Below, piece by piece: positions 16,395 to 24,528 of a DNA stretch of 35,888 bases. Each line of letters begins with the position of its first letter. Position 1 is the stretch's first letter. The position numbers were made by a program, and so were the translations under genes. The notes below the pieces were generated by a model that did not search any database, had not been told where the DNA came from, and saw nothing but the letters and a program-made list of their open reading frames with translations. Origin of the DNA: a virus; IMG/VR virus record IMGVR_UViG_3300044712_002228, positions 1 to 35,888 of that record; one strand, 5' to 3'.

Positions 16395-16895
16395 ATGGCA
16401 AAAGAAAAAGAGAAACGGACAGCTCGTATCCTGTACGTGGAACAGGGTAAAACAGCTAAAGACATCTCAGATCTTGTTGGTGTATCAGAAAAGACCATCT
16501 CCGACTGGGTTCAGAAGGGTGCCTGGAAAGAGGAGCGTACTGCTCGTAATTCATCCCCCGGCAAACGTGCCGATAATATCAAACTCATCATTACCAACCT
16601 CAGCGAAGACCGACTCGATCTTTCGCGTAAGGTCAAGGAAGCCGAAGCCAATCTTGCCGAAGCCGATGAGATACAGAAGCTCCGTGAGGAGATATCACGT
16701 ATCGATGATGCCGTAAGTAAGTGGAATAAAACACTTGAGAACATTGAAGATGAGAATCGCATCTCCCTTGCCACCTACCTTAATGTAATGGATCAGATCT
16801 TCAAGGCGATGCAGGCATACGATCCGAAACTATATATGGCAACTGTAGAGTTCCAGGATGCTCACATTCACAAGATCTGTACTTTGCTGGGATGA
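16395..16895 (+). CDS. Terminase small subunit-like DNA-binding protein (DUF1804 type)
   Basis: In this 166-residue protein an N-terminal helix-turn-helix (DISDLVGVSEKTISDWVQKG, about 23-42) recognises DNA. It is followed by a basic linker and a long helical region suited to oligomerisation (LREEISRIDDAVSKWNKTLENIED). This is the plan of Mu-type small terminase/DUF1804 proteins, which mark phage DNA for headful packaging. The stop overlaps the start of the large subunit (ATGA, 16892-16895). Confidence 0.8.
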   Translation: MAKEKEKRTARILYVEQGKTAKDISDLVGVSEKTISDWVQKGAWKEERTARNSSPGKRADNIKLIITNLSEDRLDLSRKVKEAEANLAEADEIQKLREEISRIDDAVSKWNKTLENIEDENRISLATYLNVMDQIFKAMQAYDPKLYMATVEFQDAHIHKICTLLG

Positions 16896-18409
16896 AAAGA
16901 GAAGAAAAAATACTGGCCGAACGTTACCTCGCCAACCTCCGAAAAATCAAAGAGGGTGCTGTGATCGATCCCTTCGAGGATGCAGGCCGGAAGCGCGAAC
17001 GCATTGCTCATCTCAAAAAGCATCCTGCCGAGTTTGCCGAATACTACTTCCCGCATTATTGCACATCCAGGCCAGCATATTTCCATAAGTCCCTGATGAA
17101 TTTGGTTCTGCGAACTCCGGTTTTCTTTATCCTCCTTCGTTGGGGTCGTGGTCTTGCAAAATCTGTTTATGCCAATATCATCATACCAATCCTTCTTTGG
17201 GCGAATGATGATGTTAAATATATGCTTCTCATTGGCCAGACCTTCGATAAGGCTAAAACACTTTTGGCCGATTTGCAGGCCGAATTCGAAGGAAATCCGA
17301 GGCTAATACACGACTTCGGTGCACAAAAGCTATCTGGCGACTGGTCTAAAGGCGATTTCCAGACTGCAAACGGCTTTTATGCAAAAGCATTTGGAATGGA
17401 GCAGAGCGCGCGAGGCATCCGGCGCGGTCCTCACCGCCCTGACTATATATCAGCCGACGATCTTGACGACGAGGAAATTACCAAAAATCCCAAAAGGCTC
17501 CGGGCCTACGCCAAGAAGATCGAGCAAAACATAATCCCAACTATGGATGGTCCTCGCCGCCGCTTCATTATGCCAAACAATTATTTCGCGCCCGTCACTA
17601 TTCAGGAGGTCCTTCGCGAACGTCATCCTAAATGGGATCTCATTCAGGTCGATGCATACGACTCAGCCACCTACGAACCGGCCTGGAAGGAGAAATACTT
17701 AGCTGCCTATTATAAAGAGGTAGAGGAAGCCATTGGTACTCTTGCAGCTCACGCCGAGTATAATAATCGTCCCCACATCGAGGGATCTATATTTACCGAA
17801 GATCAGATCCAGTGGGTACAACTCCCGGCAATCACACATTTCGAGCACCTGGTTGGTCATTGGGATATCGCTTACTCAGCATCAGCAACTGCCGACTATA
17901 ATGCTGTCAGGCTTTGGGGACTTAAAGAAAACAGGTTCTATCTCATCGACTGCTATGTCAAACAGTCCAAAATGAGAGCTGCTGTCGAATGGATCGCCGA
18001 TAAAATAAAAGAACTGCCCGGCAATGTTCGTGTTCGCTGGCAGTACGAGTCACAGTTCTGGAACGACGAAGTTCAAAGAACAATCGATGAAGTTGAAGAC
18101 AAATATCATATGGATCTGCGGCTGCGTAAAGTTGAACTGCCAAAGGAAAACAAGTACGACCGCATTGTCTCCACACAGCCTTATTATCAGAATGGCCGCA
18201 TCTTCTTCAACCAGAAGCTGAAGGGCCATAACGATACCCAAACCTCCATCGGTCAGCTTTGTGGCATCGAACCGGGCTACAAAACTAAGGACGATGCTCC
18301 CGATGCCGATGAACGTTGTCTCACCGAACTATCACACTTCATTCGTCGTGGTAAGTTCGGAGGATCCAGGTCAGGTAATTATTCACGAAACAATTCACGA
18401 AAAGGATGA
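16892..18409 (+). CDS. Terminase large subunit (packaging ATPase/nuclease)
   Basis: The 505-residue protein has a non-classical Walker A, WGRGLAKS, at about 84-91. The acidic Walker B region DYISADDLDDEE (about 184-195) provides the coupling acid. The C-terminal RNase H-like nuclease begins at HWDIAYSASATADYNA (about 328), whose first Asp would bind metal. It drives DNA into the prohead and cuts it, as Mu gp28 does. It is coupled by ATGA overlaps on both sides. Confidence 0.9.
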   Translation: MKREEKILAERYLANLRKIKEGAVIDPFEDAGRKRERIAHLKKHPAEFAEYYFPHYCTSRPAYFHKSLMNLVLRTPVFFILLRWGRGLAKSVYANIIIPILLWANDDVKYMLLIGQTFDKAKTLLADLQAEFEGNPRLIHDFGAQKLSGDWSKGDFQTANGFYAKAFGMEQSARGIRRGPHRPDYISADDLDDEEITKNPKRLRAYAKKIEQNIIPTMDGPRRRFIMPNNYFAPVTIQEVLRERHPKWDLIQVDAYDSATYEPAWKEKYLAAYYKEVEEAIGTLAAHAEYNNRPHIEGSIFTEDQIQWVQLPAITHFEHLVGHWDIAYSASATADYNAVRLWGLKENRFYLIDCYVKQSKMRAAVEWIADKIKELPGNVRVRWQYESQFWNDEVQRTIDEVEDKYHMDLRLRKVELPKENKYDRIVSTQPYYQNGRIFFNQKLKGHNDTQTSIGQLCGIEPGYKTKDDAPDADERCLTELSHFIRRGKFGGSRSGNYSRNNSRKG

Positions 18410-18840
18410 GCGCATTTTTAATAATGGACGATTTTCAGACACGCCTCAGTGATAGGATCATAGATATTCTCTCTGATGGTGATTTTTCCAAACTCGAAGC
18501 TGCCTCCAATGAGGCCAGTGGTATTATCCGCGACCGTCTTGTCGATAAATACCAGATCGATGCAGAACTTGCAAAGTCCGGTTCTTCACGTAACGCAATC
18601 CTGGTAAGATATGTCCTCTCACTGGCAATCTACTCGTTGTACTCCCGCATCCCCGACGAAGAGGTCCCTGAACGTGTAATTAAAGATTATGATGATGCAA
18701 TGAACGATCTTAAACTCATATCACAGGGAAAATTAAGCTGCAGCTTAACTATTAATACCGATTCCGAAGGAAACACGAAATCAAGGATTCGCATCGGATC
18801 CAATGATCCCAGATCCCACGATCCTTATAAGGTTTTATGA
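18406..18840 (+). CDS. DUF1320 head-tail connector protein (Mu gp36-like)
   Basis: The 144-residue, mostly helical protein has the DUF1320 features: a start MDDFQTRLSDRIIDIL, a central DRLVDKYQIDAEL and IYSLYSRIPDEEVPERVIKDYDDAM. In Mu-like phages gp36 belongs to the neck/connector set. The first in-frame ATG overlaps the terminase stop; a second Met (MDDFQT, 18424) may be the real start, since it matches the usual family beginning. Confidence 0.75.
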   Translation: MSAFLIMDDFQTRLSDRIIDILSDGDFSKLEAASNEASGIIRDRLVDKYQIDAELAKSGSSRNAILVRYVLSLAIYSLYSRIPDEEVPERVIKDYDDAMNDLKLISQGKLSCSLTINTDSEGNTKSRIRIGSNDPRSHDPYKVL

Positions 18841-18872
18841 TATGCTATTTAAACAATTATTAAATTCAATAT

Positions 18873-20075
18873 ATGAGCCGTATCCAAAAAGCACTCGACG
18901 CACTTAGAGGTAAGGTCCCGAATCCACCCGCCGGGAAAAAGAAAAGAATGACATCTCAGATTGACACGACTGCTCCCGACGATCGTGTTAAAATGGAAAT
19001 GGATTATCTGATAACTGCAATTGAAAATGCTTTATACCCGGGCCGGCCGGATCGGCGCAATCTGATCGTTATCTATTCAAACACCGAAGATGATGCTCAC
19101 GTAATGTCACAGGTGGAGATTGCCAAGAGCAAGCTTATTGCGGAACCGTTTACGATTACTCGTAACGGAACGGAGGATGCACAGTTAATGGAACGCTTCA
19201 AAGCTGCCTGGTTTGAGGACTGGCTCGAAATCATTATCGATTCAATGAATTGGGGCTATACACTGGTCGAGGCCGGACCAATAATTAACGACAACTGGAG
19301 TAGCTTCAATGTATTCCCGCGCAGGCACGTGGAACCATTCAAAAAACATATTCTTGTACGTCCCTCTGATGTCGAAGGAGTACCTTATGGAGACAATCCA
19401 TCCGCCCTTTACCTTCTCGAAATCGGTAATGCGAAGGATCTTGGTAAATTCAAAACCGTCGCCAGGGAAGTAATTTGGAAGAACTTCAGCCGTACTGACT
19501 GGAGCCAGGCTTCTGAGAAATTTGGAATGCCATTCCTGTACTACCAGACTGGCACCGAAGATGCCGACGAACTGGATAGAATTGAAGCACTCTGTCGTAA
19601 CTTTGCCTCTAATGGCTACGTTATTGGCCACATCGACGATAAAATTACGATAACCCAGGCAACCAACAGCGACTTCTATAAAATATACCAGGAAAACGCA
19701 ACTTTCTGCGACCAGCAGATATCTAAATGTATCAATGGCCAGACAGGTACCAGTGATGAGAAATCATTTGTCGGGGCCGCCGAAGTTCACGAACGCATAC
19801 TCGACGACTTTACAGAACGTCGCCTACGCAAAGCATCCAACTTAACCAATAATATCCTGATGCCCTTCCTTGCCTTCCACGGCTGGCCTGTCGAAGGGGC
19901 ACAGTTCCGTTTCCCGGCACTTGAGAAGAAGGCTTCTGATTCCTCCCTTCAGGATGATGATCCAGGCTCAGATCCGGATAACACTAACCCCGGACTTCAG
20001 TCCGGGGATTCTAAAAAAAAAGTCCAGTCCAAACTAAAGCTTCCCTCCTGGGTTATCGATACGCAGGCGGAATAA
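18873..20075 (+). CDS. Portal protein (DUF935, Mu gp29-like)
   Basis: The 400-residue protein matches the DUF935 portal family: an N-terminal stretch with MDYLITAIENALYPGRPDRR, a wing region with AKSKLIAEPFTITRNG, a core with DSMNWGYTLVEAGPI, and FGMPFLYYQTGTEDADELDRIEALCRNF. Portals form the dodecameric ring at the head vertex through which DNA is pumped. Its 3' end is odd: a palindromic repeat (19988-20007) of a type found between genes nearby is translated here as a Pro/Gly/Ser/Asp-rich linker, followed by a basic tail (KKKVQSKLKLPSW). Confidence 0.87.
   Translation: MSRIQKALDALRGKVPNPPAGKKKRMTSQIDTTAPDDRVKMEMDYLITAIENALYPGRPDRRNLIVIYSNTEDDAHVMSQVEIAKSKLIAEPFTITRNGTEDAQLMERFKAAWFEDWLEIIIDSMNWGYTLVEAGPIINDNWSSFNVFPRRHVEPFKKHILVRPSDVEGVPYGDNPSALYLLEIGNAKDLGKFKTVAREVIWKNFSRTDWSQASEKFGMPFLYYQTGTEDADELDRIEALCRNFASNGYVIGHIDDKITITQATNSDFYKIYQENATFCDQQISKCINGQTGTSDEKSFVGAAEVHERILDDFTERRLRKASNLTNNILMPFLAFHGWPVEGAQFRFPALEKKASDSSLQDDDPGSDPDNTNPGLQSGDSKKKVQSKLKLPSWVIDTQAE
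19986..20008. repeat. Palindromic repeat inside the portal gene
   Basis: CCCCGGAC (19988-19995), loop TTCA, GTCCGGGG (20000-20007). The same architecture with a compensating base pair (CCCCGGGC-TTCA-GCCCGGGG) occurs at 21413-21432, so the two copies conserve structure rather than exact sequence. Confidence 0.65.
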
Positions 20076-20100
20076 TCCTTCCTCTGTCAACTCTTTCTTT

Positions 20101-20125
20101 AACCCCCCCTTGGGGGGGCAGGGGA
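20101..20125. repeat. C7-TT-G7 palindrome before the head morphogenesis gene
   Basis: Seven C (20103-20109), TT and seven G (20112-20118), then CAGGGGA and the GTG start at 20126. It is flanked by TTAA and resembles short palindromic elements common between genes in Bacteroidota chromosomes. It lies exactly where the ribosome binding site should be, so it could also reduce translation of the next gene. Confidence 0.5.
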
Positions 20126-20893
20126 GTGAATCTCCTGGCTGAAGTCTCCATCTCCTCAACCATAATATCAAAATTTCTCAAAGCCATTTATGACCAGCAA
20201 GTCACCGATGGCCAGCCCGATCCGGATCTCTTCAACCGTACCTGGAAGAAACTCTTCCGCTCCTTCGAAGCCGGTTATGGCAAATCCCTGGGTAAGATCA
20301 AATACAACTCACCCGATTATGCCTTTCTCGAGGAGATTAAATACAACACAGCCGTCTTTTCAGCATTCAAACAGAATGCACAGATAAAAGATGCTGCTAA
20401 GCTCCTGGTTAAGGACGATGGTTCTGCCCGTACCTGGAAGGAGTTTCTTGATGCTGCAATGGAGGTCGACGACACGTACAATAAACGCTGGCTTCAGACC
20501 GAGTTCAACCAGGCGCATTCTTCAGCTCTCCAGGCACGCCGGTATAAAGATGCCGTCAAAACAGCTTCATTATATCCCAACCTCGAATATATCTCCGTTC
20601 GCGATGGCCGTACGCGAGAGTCGCATAAAAAGCTGCACGGTACTGTCCGTCCTATTGGAGATCTCTTCTGGGGTCAGTTTATGCCGCCGATCGATTGGGG
20701 TTGCCGCTGTACAATCAGGCCAACGGATAAGCCCGTAACTGCTGTTCCTGCAGAAGTACCTGAGGTTCCTGAGGGAATGGATGTCAATACGGCTGTCGAA
20801 GGCAAGATCTTCTCCGACAACCATCCATATATCAAAGGATCTGCTGACAAGAAAGATGAACTAATCAAATTTGTAAACAACCAGCTGCTGTGA
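20126..20893 (+). CDS. Head morphogenesis protein (Mu gpF-like, SPP1 gp7 family)
   Basis: The 255-residue protein starts at GTG 20126. The C-terminal half carries the Mu F/SPP1 gp7 signature: EFNQAHSSALQARRYKD, then RDGRTRESHKKLHGTVRPIGD, and a Cys-containing end PPIDWGCRCTIRP. The family forms a minor head component needed for prohead assembly or DNA delivery. It overlaps the next gene by 4 bases (GTGA at 20890-20893), so the two are coupled. Confidence 0.88.
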   Translation: MNLLAEVSISSTIISKFLKAIYDQQVTDGQPDPDLFNRTWKKLFRSFEAGYGKSLGKIKYNSPDYAFLEEIKYNTAVFSAFKQNAQIKDAAKLLVKDDGSARTWKEFLDAAMEVDDTYNKRWLQTEFNQAHSSALQARRYKDAVKTASLYPNLEYISVRDGRTRESHKKLHGTVRPIGDLFWGQFMPPIDWGCRCTIRPTDKPVTAVPAEVPEVPEGMDVNTAVEGKIFSDNHPYIKGSADKKDELIKFVNNQLL

Positions 20894-21408
20894 AGAAACT
20901 CTCTCAACTCGGTTCCGATCTCCAGCACTTTGGCGATGCCTTCAAACAAAAGCTTGCTGAAATCCTTCCACCCATAATCGGAGTCGAAGGACAAAAGCAC
21001 TTCGAAGAAAGCTTCGATAACCAGGGTTTCACCGATAAGAATCTTACCAAGTGGAAGAAACGCAAATTTAGCGGCCGTAAAACACGTCAGGATGGAGGCC
21101 GTACCAAAGCCTACGCCGACTTTGTTCGTAAAGATATGAACCGGGGCATTCTCGTTGGCCAGCAAACAGACACTAAAGGTATCCATCTCAAGGACTCGAT
21201 CCGCAACAGCCATACCGATAAAGCTGTAACCTTCGAAACAGACAAACCTTACGCACAGGTTCACAACGAAGGCGGTCACGCGGGCAGGGGCAAAGGCTTC
21301 GAAATGCCCCAGCGTCAGTTTATGGGAGCATCCGAAGAACTCGATGATAAGATCGAAGCAAAGCTCTCTTCCGAAATGGATAAATGGTTCAGCAACCTGA
21401 AGATATAA
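20890..21408 (+). CDS. Virion morphogenesis/tail completion protein (Mu gpG-like)
   Basis: The 172-residue protein starts at GTG in the GTGA overlap with the F-like gene. It shows the phage virion morphogenesis pattern: basic WKKRKFSGRKTRQDGG in the middle, then YAQVHNEGGHAGRGKGFEMPQRQFMG, the HNEGG...PQRQFMG signature of the family. Proteins of this type complete the neck or tail so that heads and tails can join. The gene order portal, F, G is the same as in Mu. Confidence 0.85.
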   Translation: MKKLSQLGSDLQHFGDAFKQKLAEILPPIIGVEGQKHFEESFDNQGFTDKNLTKWKKRKFSGRKTRQDGGRTKAYADFVRKDMNRGILVGQQTDTKGIHLKDSIRNSHTDKAVTFETDKPYAQVHNEGGHAGRGKGFEMPQRQFMGASEELDDKIEAKLSSEMDKWFSNLKI

Positions 21409-21410
21409 CT

Positions 21411-21434
21411 AACCCCGGGCTTCAGCCCGGGGCT
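21411..21434. repeat. Palindromic repeat between late genes
   Basis: CCCCGGGC (21413-21420), loop TTCA, GCCCGGGG (21425-21432). It is the second copy of the element found within the portal gene, differing by a compensating base pair. Confidence 0.65.
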
Positions 21435-21463
21435 TTCCCAATCATAACCAAAAACTTAATAAT

Positions 21464-21886
21464 ATGTTCTACCCCTACTACTCAGCAATCAAATCCCGCC
21501 TGATCGACCAGGTCGAAACCATTCAGGATGTTCAGAAGTTCAACGATCAGTACTCCGGATCAAACCTCTCCGAAGTAGTTGCGCTCATCGAGTTTCCCGA
21601 TCGCGTTGCAACACCCTACGTTAGCAAAACAACTCAGCGAGCTTCGGTCGATATATGCGTTCACCTGGTAAGCAAGGTTGTGTCTGACAAGGATAATTAC
21701 GTTCCCGACGAACAGTATAAAACACACGACGATCTTGTCGACTCAGTTGCCACAGCCCTCCGGGAGTATCAACTTGTTTATGATGAGGCAAGCCTGGCCA
21801 AACCCCTGCAGGTAACCGGCTACCAGGAACTCACAAAGGTCCGGGGATGGCTCATAACAAAGATCTTCCTGGCTACCAAAGACTAA
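21464..21886 (+). CDS. Neck/tail terminator-type protein, unnamed
   Basis: This 140-residue protein is the last gene of the rightward late operon. It begins FYPYYSAIKSRLIDQVETIQDV and has a beta-rich middle (VALIEFPDRVATPYVSKTTQRASVDICVHLVS), in the manner of small tail terminator/neck proteins that sit after the G-like gene. No catalytic residues or signal peptide are visible. The role is inferred from order and fold-like pattern. Confidence 0.6.
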   Translation: MFYPYYSAIKSRLIDQVETIQDVQKFNDQYSGSNLSEVVALIEFPDRVATPYVSKTTQRASVDICVHLVSKVVSDKDNYVPDEQYKTHDDLVDSVATALREYQLVYDEASLAKPLQVTGYQELTKVRGWLITKIFLATKD

Positions 21887-21887
21887 A

Positions 21888-21910
21888 AAACCCGGGTTCA
21901 TACCGGGTTT
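21888..21910. terminator. Bidirectional terminator between converging operons
   Basis: AAACCCGG (21888-21895) pairs with CCGGGTTT (21903-21910) around a 7-base loop. Leftward transcripts meet a T6 tract after the stem and rightward ones TTTCATT, so it is stronger for the leftward early operon. It lies two bases after the last late gene and 29 bases from the end of the lipoprotein gene. Confidence 0.75.
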
Positions 21911-21939
21911 CATTACTAAAAGTTAACCTATAAGTTTAT

Positions 21940-22578
21940 TTAATCAAAATATAACGACTTGCTCAAACTCGAATCAGACTGATCTTTCTCTCCATAATAA
22001 CTGATGTCGATCGATAATTGCCCTTTAAAGTTCACCAGACTAAGCTGAATGCCATTGCCTGTTAACTCATTATCTGTCCTGAAGGTTGACATTGTTACAT
22101 TTGATCCTGGTATGAGAGAATATGGCCATTCAACATCATATTTATCCTTGTAATTATTCTCAATAATCGGGTAGTTATTCATCCCTTCTAATAGATTAAA
22201 AACGACATTAAAATGTGATTTTAATTTAGGATCTTCAATGTTGGTCCAATTCGTATTTCCAAGGTACATTATAGTGTTCAATTTTCCCCGGTAAAGATCC
22301 ATACTTATATTATAATCTATTCCGTCAAGTTTCATATGCAAGTACTTCAGCAATTGGTTCGGATGTGTAAAGAAAGTTTTTTTGTTTGCCGCTACCAGAT
22401 CTCTCACTTCGTTTTCAGTCATCCCAATGTAAAAGCCACCTGGCAGCATTATTGTATCCAGTTTAACCTTTGCCGGTAACTCATATCCCTGGATTCCGGA
22501 TCCATTCTGTTGCCCGCAACTTAAAAATGTAAGCTGCACGATTAACAATACGATAGTTATGCGCGAAAAATGTTTCAT
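21940..22578 (-). CDS. Lipoprotein of unknown function
   Basis: The chosen start at 22578 gives a lipoprotein signal (MKHFSRITIVLLIVQLTFLSCG) with Cys at about residue 21 after LTFLS; upstream in-frame codons do not improve it. The mature part of about 190 residues is soluble-looking, with no motif I recognise. It is the last gene of the leftward early operon, right before the terminator. A prophage-expressed surface lipoprotein here may alter the host envelope, for example by excluding other phages, but this is speculation. Confidence 0.6.
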   Translation of the reverse strand: MKHFSRITIVLLIVQLTFLSCGQQNGSGIQGYELPAKVKLDTIMLPGGFYIGMTENEVRDLVAANKKTFFTHPNQLLKYLHMKLDGIDYNISMDLYRGKLNTIMYLGNTNWTNIEDPKLKSHFNVVFNLLEGMNNYPIIENNYKDKYDVEWPYSLIPGSNVTMSTFRTDNELTGNGIQLSLVNFKGQLSIDISYYGEKDQSDSSLSKSLYFD

Positions 22579-22630
22579 ACCCTTTGTTTTTGTTAAAGTT
22601 ATGGAATAATTTAATATTAATATCAAAATC

Positions 22631-22828
22631 TTATGCCTGCTTTGTCAACTCCTTCCTCGCCACAGTAGTCCTCAAGTACTTGTAAAATGTGCTCCTGCTT
22701 ATGAAATAATTGGGCAGTATCAGCTTCTTATAAATCCACTCCTGTGTACATCCCTTCTCCTTGTACTCGAGAGTAATTTTCTGCACTGTAGCGATCTTTG
22801 TCAGGAAATTTCTGTTGCTCTTAGCCAT
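22631..22828 (-). CDS. Small helix-turn-helix-like protein, possible late regulator
   Basis: The 65-residue basic protein contains an HTH-like stretch (ISRSTFYKYLRTTVARKEL) preceded by EKGCTQEWIYKKLILPNYF. It lies near the end of the early/middle operon, the position where Mu encodes the activators Mor and C, which turn on late transcription. No similarity to Mor/C is visible, so a role as late activator is a hypothesis from position and size. Confidence 0.55.
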   Translation of the reverse strand: MAKSNRNFLTKIATVQKITLEYKEKGCTQEWIYKKLILPNYFISRSTFYKYLRTTVARKELTKQA

Positions 22829-22844
22829 CGTATGTCAGATTAGT

Positions 22845-23225
22845 TTAGTAGCCAATATTCATAATAGGTCTCAGATGAATGGGTATTTCAGTCTTAGGAT
22901 CCATTACCCTAATTGAGATCCCCAGCTCATAAGCTAGGTCTATTTCAGCCTGCATCCCTCCGCTGATCCGAGGCCCGTACACCCACAGCTCATCCACAAA
23001 ACCGCAGCGCAATAGCGCAATGTCATTTTTAATACCCCGGTCTCTTTGCTCCGGGATGTTATCATCCAGAGCAAGTATATCCGGAATGTAAGGTGCAAAC
23101 GGAACCACGTTATCCCTGGTCAGGTTTATGTCCTTTATTATATTGAGTATCTTCTCAATGTTGCCGTGAACATCACCGGCAATCGGGTGGCAGATGTAAG
23201 CTATCTTCATATTATCAATTTTCAT
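22845..23225 (-). CDS. DUF4406/nucleoside 2-deoxyribosyltransferase-like protein
   Basis: This 126-residue protein (121 if it starts at the second Met, MKIAYICHP) has an N-terminal beta strand AYICHPIAGD, RDRGIKNDIALLRCGFVDELWVYGP and SGGMQAEIDLAYELGI. This matches the small Rossmann-like DUF4406 group related to nucleoside deoxyribosyltransferases, which swap bases on deoxynucleosides. Phages often carry such genes near DNA metabolism functions. The catalytic Glu could be in MQAEID. Biochemical activity is unproven. Confidence 0.7.
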   Translation of the reverse strand: MKIDNMKIAYICHPIAGDVHGNIEKILNIIKDINLTRDNVVPFAPYIPDILALDDNIPEQRDRGIKNDIALLRCGFVDELWVYGPRISGGMQAEIDLAYELGISIRVMDPKTEIPIHLRPIMNIGY

Positions 23226-23239
23226 TTCTATTCCGCTTT

Positions 23240-23278
23240 TGTCGCCCCTTTAGGGGCGATGCCCGCACGGCAGAGGGG
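23240..23278. repeat. Palindromic intergenic repeat downstream of the DGR
   Basis: TCGCCCCT (23242-23249) pairs with AGGGGCGA (23252-23259), followed by TGCCCGCACGGCAGAGGGG. It has the look of host-type intergenic repeats in Bacteroidota. It separates the 97-residue protein of the DGR block from the deoxyribosyltransferase-like gene. Confidence 0.5.
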
Positions 23279-23572
23279 TTATGTGAATAAGTATCTGTCG
23301 TCTTTACAAATTATTGTGCTCTCAAATGGAAATGCATCATCCGGTACCTGCCTGATCCCCTCAATGAGTCCGTTGGATCCTGTAAACAGAACGTGCATCT
23401 CATCCTTAATTGAAATCTGCACCTGCAGGCATTTGCCTTTAAAGTGTTTTGAATCGCTAATTACATAGTGATGCACCACTATTTCACGGTTAAGAATCTT
23501 CTGTATCTTAATCTTATCACCAAGAAAACCCTTGTGAGAGATCTTGATCTCAAGCTGGCTGAACTTTTTCAT
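23279..23572 (-). CDS. Small protein overlapping RT; candidate DGR accessory
   Basis: This 97-residue protein starts 23 bases inside the end of the reverse transcriptase gene, so the two must be translated from one mRNA. It is mostly beta-type: KFSQLEIKIS, GDKIKIQKILNREIVVHHYVI, KGKCLQVQISI, HVLFTGSNGLIEGI and a basic, aromatic end. The alternation and the FTGSNGLIE turn fit a compact nucleic-acid-binding fold (OB-like), but this is a visual guess. It does not look like Avd, the four-helix accessory protein of classic DGRs. Tight linkage to RT makes it a candidate cofactor. Confidence 0.6.
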   Translation of the reverse strand: MKKFSQLEIKISHKGFLGDKIKIQKILNREIVVHHYVISDSKHFKGKCLQVQISIKDEMHVLFTGSNGLIEGIRQVPDDAFPFESTIICKDDRYLFT

Positions 23573-24518
23573 TGAGTATCTTTTTAAGTAAGTGTTTACT
23601 ATTGCAGTGTTTTGCCCATCCGGAATATGATGAAATGGATTGCTTATTATTGTGTCTGGCTACCGCTCTGGCAAAGTTCTGTTTGATCGTTTTCCGCAGG
23701 CGCGTGTGAGTATGGTAGAATACATACCCTACAAAATCAATCCCCCGGTCCTTCACCGGAAATACCTGGTAATTGTCTTTTATCTGCAGCTTCAGTTTTT
23801 CTTCCAGGTAAGTCCTGATTTGCGACAGTAATTGGTGTAGATAAGGCTTGTCTGATGACAGTATTACTATATCATCGGCGTAACGGAAGTAATACTTTAC
23901 TTTCAGATCTTCCTTCAGCCAATGATCAAAATATGTCAGGTAAAAATTAGCCAGGTACTGGCTCAGGTAGTTCCCGATCGGGAGGCCGTCGGCACTGTCA
24001 ATTATGCCATCGAGCAGCCAGAGCAGATCCTGATCCTTAATCTTCTTCCTGAGCAGCTGCTTCAGGATCCCGTGGTCAACATTCGGATAGAACTTGCGTA
24101 TGTCGAGTTTAAGGCAGTACCGGGTATTTGCCTTATCTATGAGTGTCTCCCGGAGCGATCTCGCTGCAGCGTGGATCCCACGCCCCTTTATGCAGCTGTA
24201 AGTGTCGGCTGTAAACATTGCCACGAAAATTGGCTCCAGAACGTTCATCACAGCGTGGTGGACTATCCGGTCCGGATAATATGGGAGCCTGTAAATTATG
24301 CGCTCTTTTGGCTCGTATATGGGGAATGTGGTATATTCTGAAGTAACGTAGGTCTTATTGATCAGTGCCTCCCGGAGAGCTGCAATGTTCTGCTCCCGGT
24401 TCCTGTCGTGAGCAACTATGCCAGACTGTTTCATCTTGCCCCTTCTGGCAATCGAATCTGCCAGATTGAGATTCTCTATGCTGCAGATCTGTTGATATAA
24501 GTTCCCTTTTCTTTTCAT
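23550..24518 (-). CDS. Diversity-generating retroelement reverse transcriptase
   Basis: The 322-residue RT has all its motifs: YRLPYYPDRIVHHAV at 76-90, catalytic LDIRKFYPNVDHG at 138-150 (Asp139), GLPIGNYLSQ at 178-187, FRYADDIVIL at 211-220 (Asp215/Asp216) and GIDFVGY at 259-265. The IGNYLSQ box matches the [LIV]GxxxSQ form that distinguishes DGR RTs from group II and retron enzymes. There is no maturase or endonuclease domain, and the length is typical of DGR RTs. It copies the adjacent template RNA with errors at adenines. The TR ends about 100 bases upstream of its start, in the same direction. Confidence 0.93.
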   Translation of the reverse strand: MKRKGNLYQQICSIENLNLADSIARRGKMKQSGIVAHDRNREQNIAALREALINKTYVTSEYTTFPIYEPKERIIYRLPYYPDRIVHHAVMNVLEPIFVAMFTADTYSCIKGRGIHAAARSLRETLIDKANTRYCLKLDIRKFYPNVDHGILKQLLRKKIKDQDLLWLLDGIIDSADGLPIGNYLSQYLANFYLTYFDHWLKEDLKVKYYFRYADDIVILSSDKPYLHQLLSQIRTYLEEKLKLQIKDNYQVFPVKDRGIDFVGYVFYHTHTRLRKTIKQNFARAVARHNNKQSISSYSGWAKHCNSKHLLKKILNEKVQPA

Positions 24519-24528
24519 TGCCTTTGCT

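Noticed and set aside
20674-21279. 201-codon leftward ORF opposite the F-like and G-like genes
   Set aside because: The sense strand encodes two recognised head proteins with conserved motifs across the same bases.
23046-23468. Rightward ORF across the deoxyribosyltransferase-like and DGR accessory genes
   Set aside because: It crosses an intergenic palindrome and is antisense to two better-supported genes.
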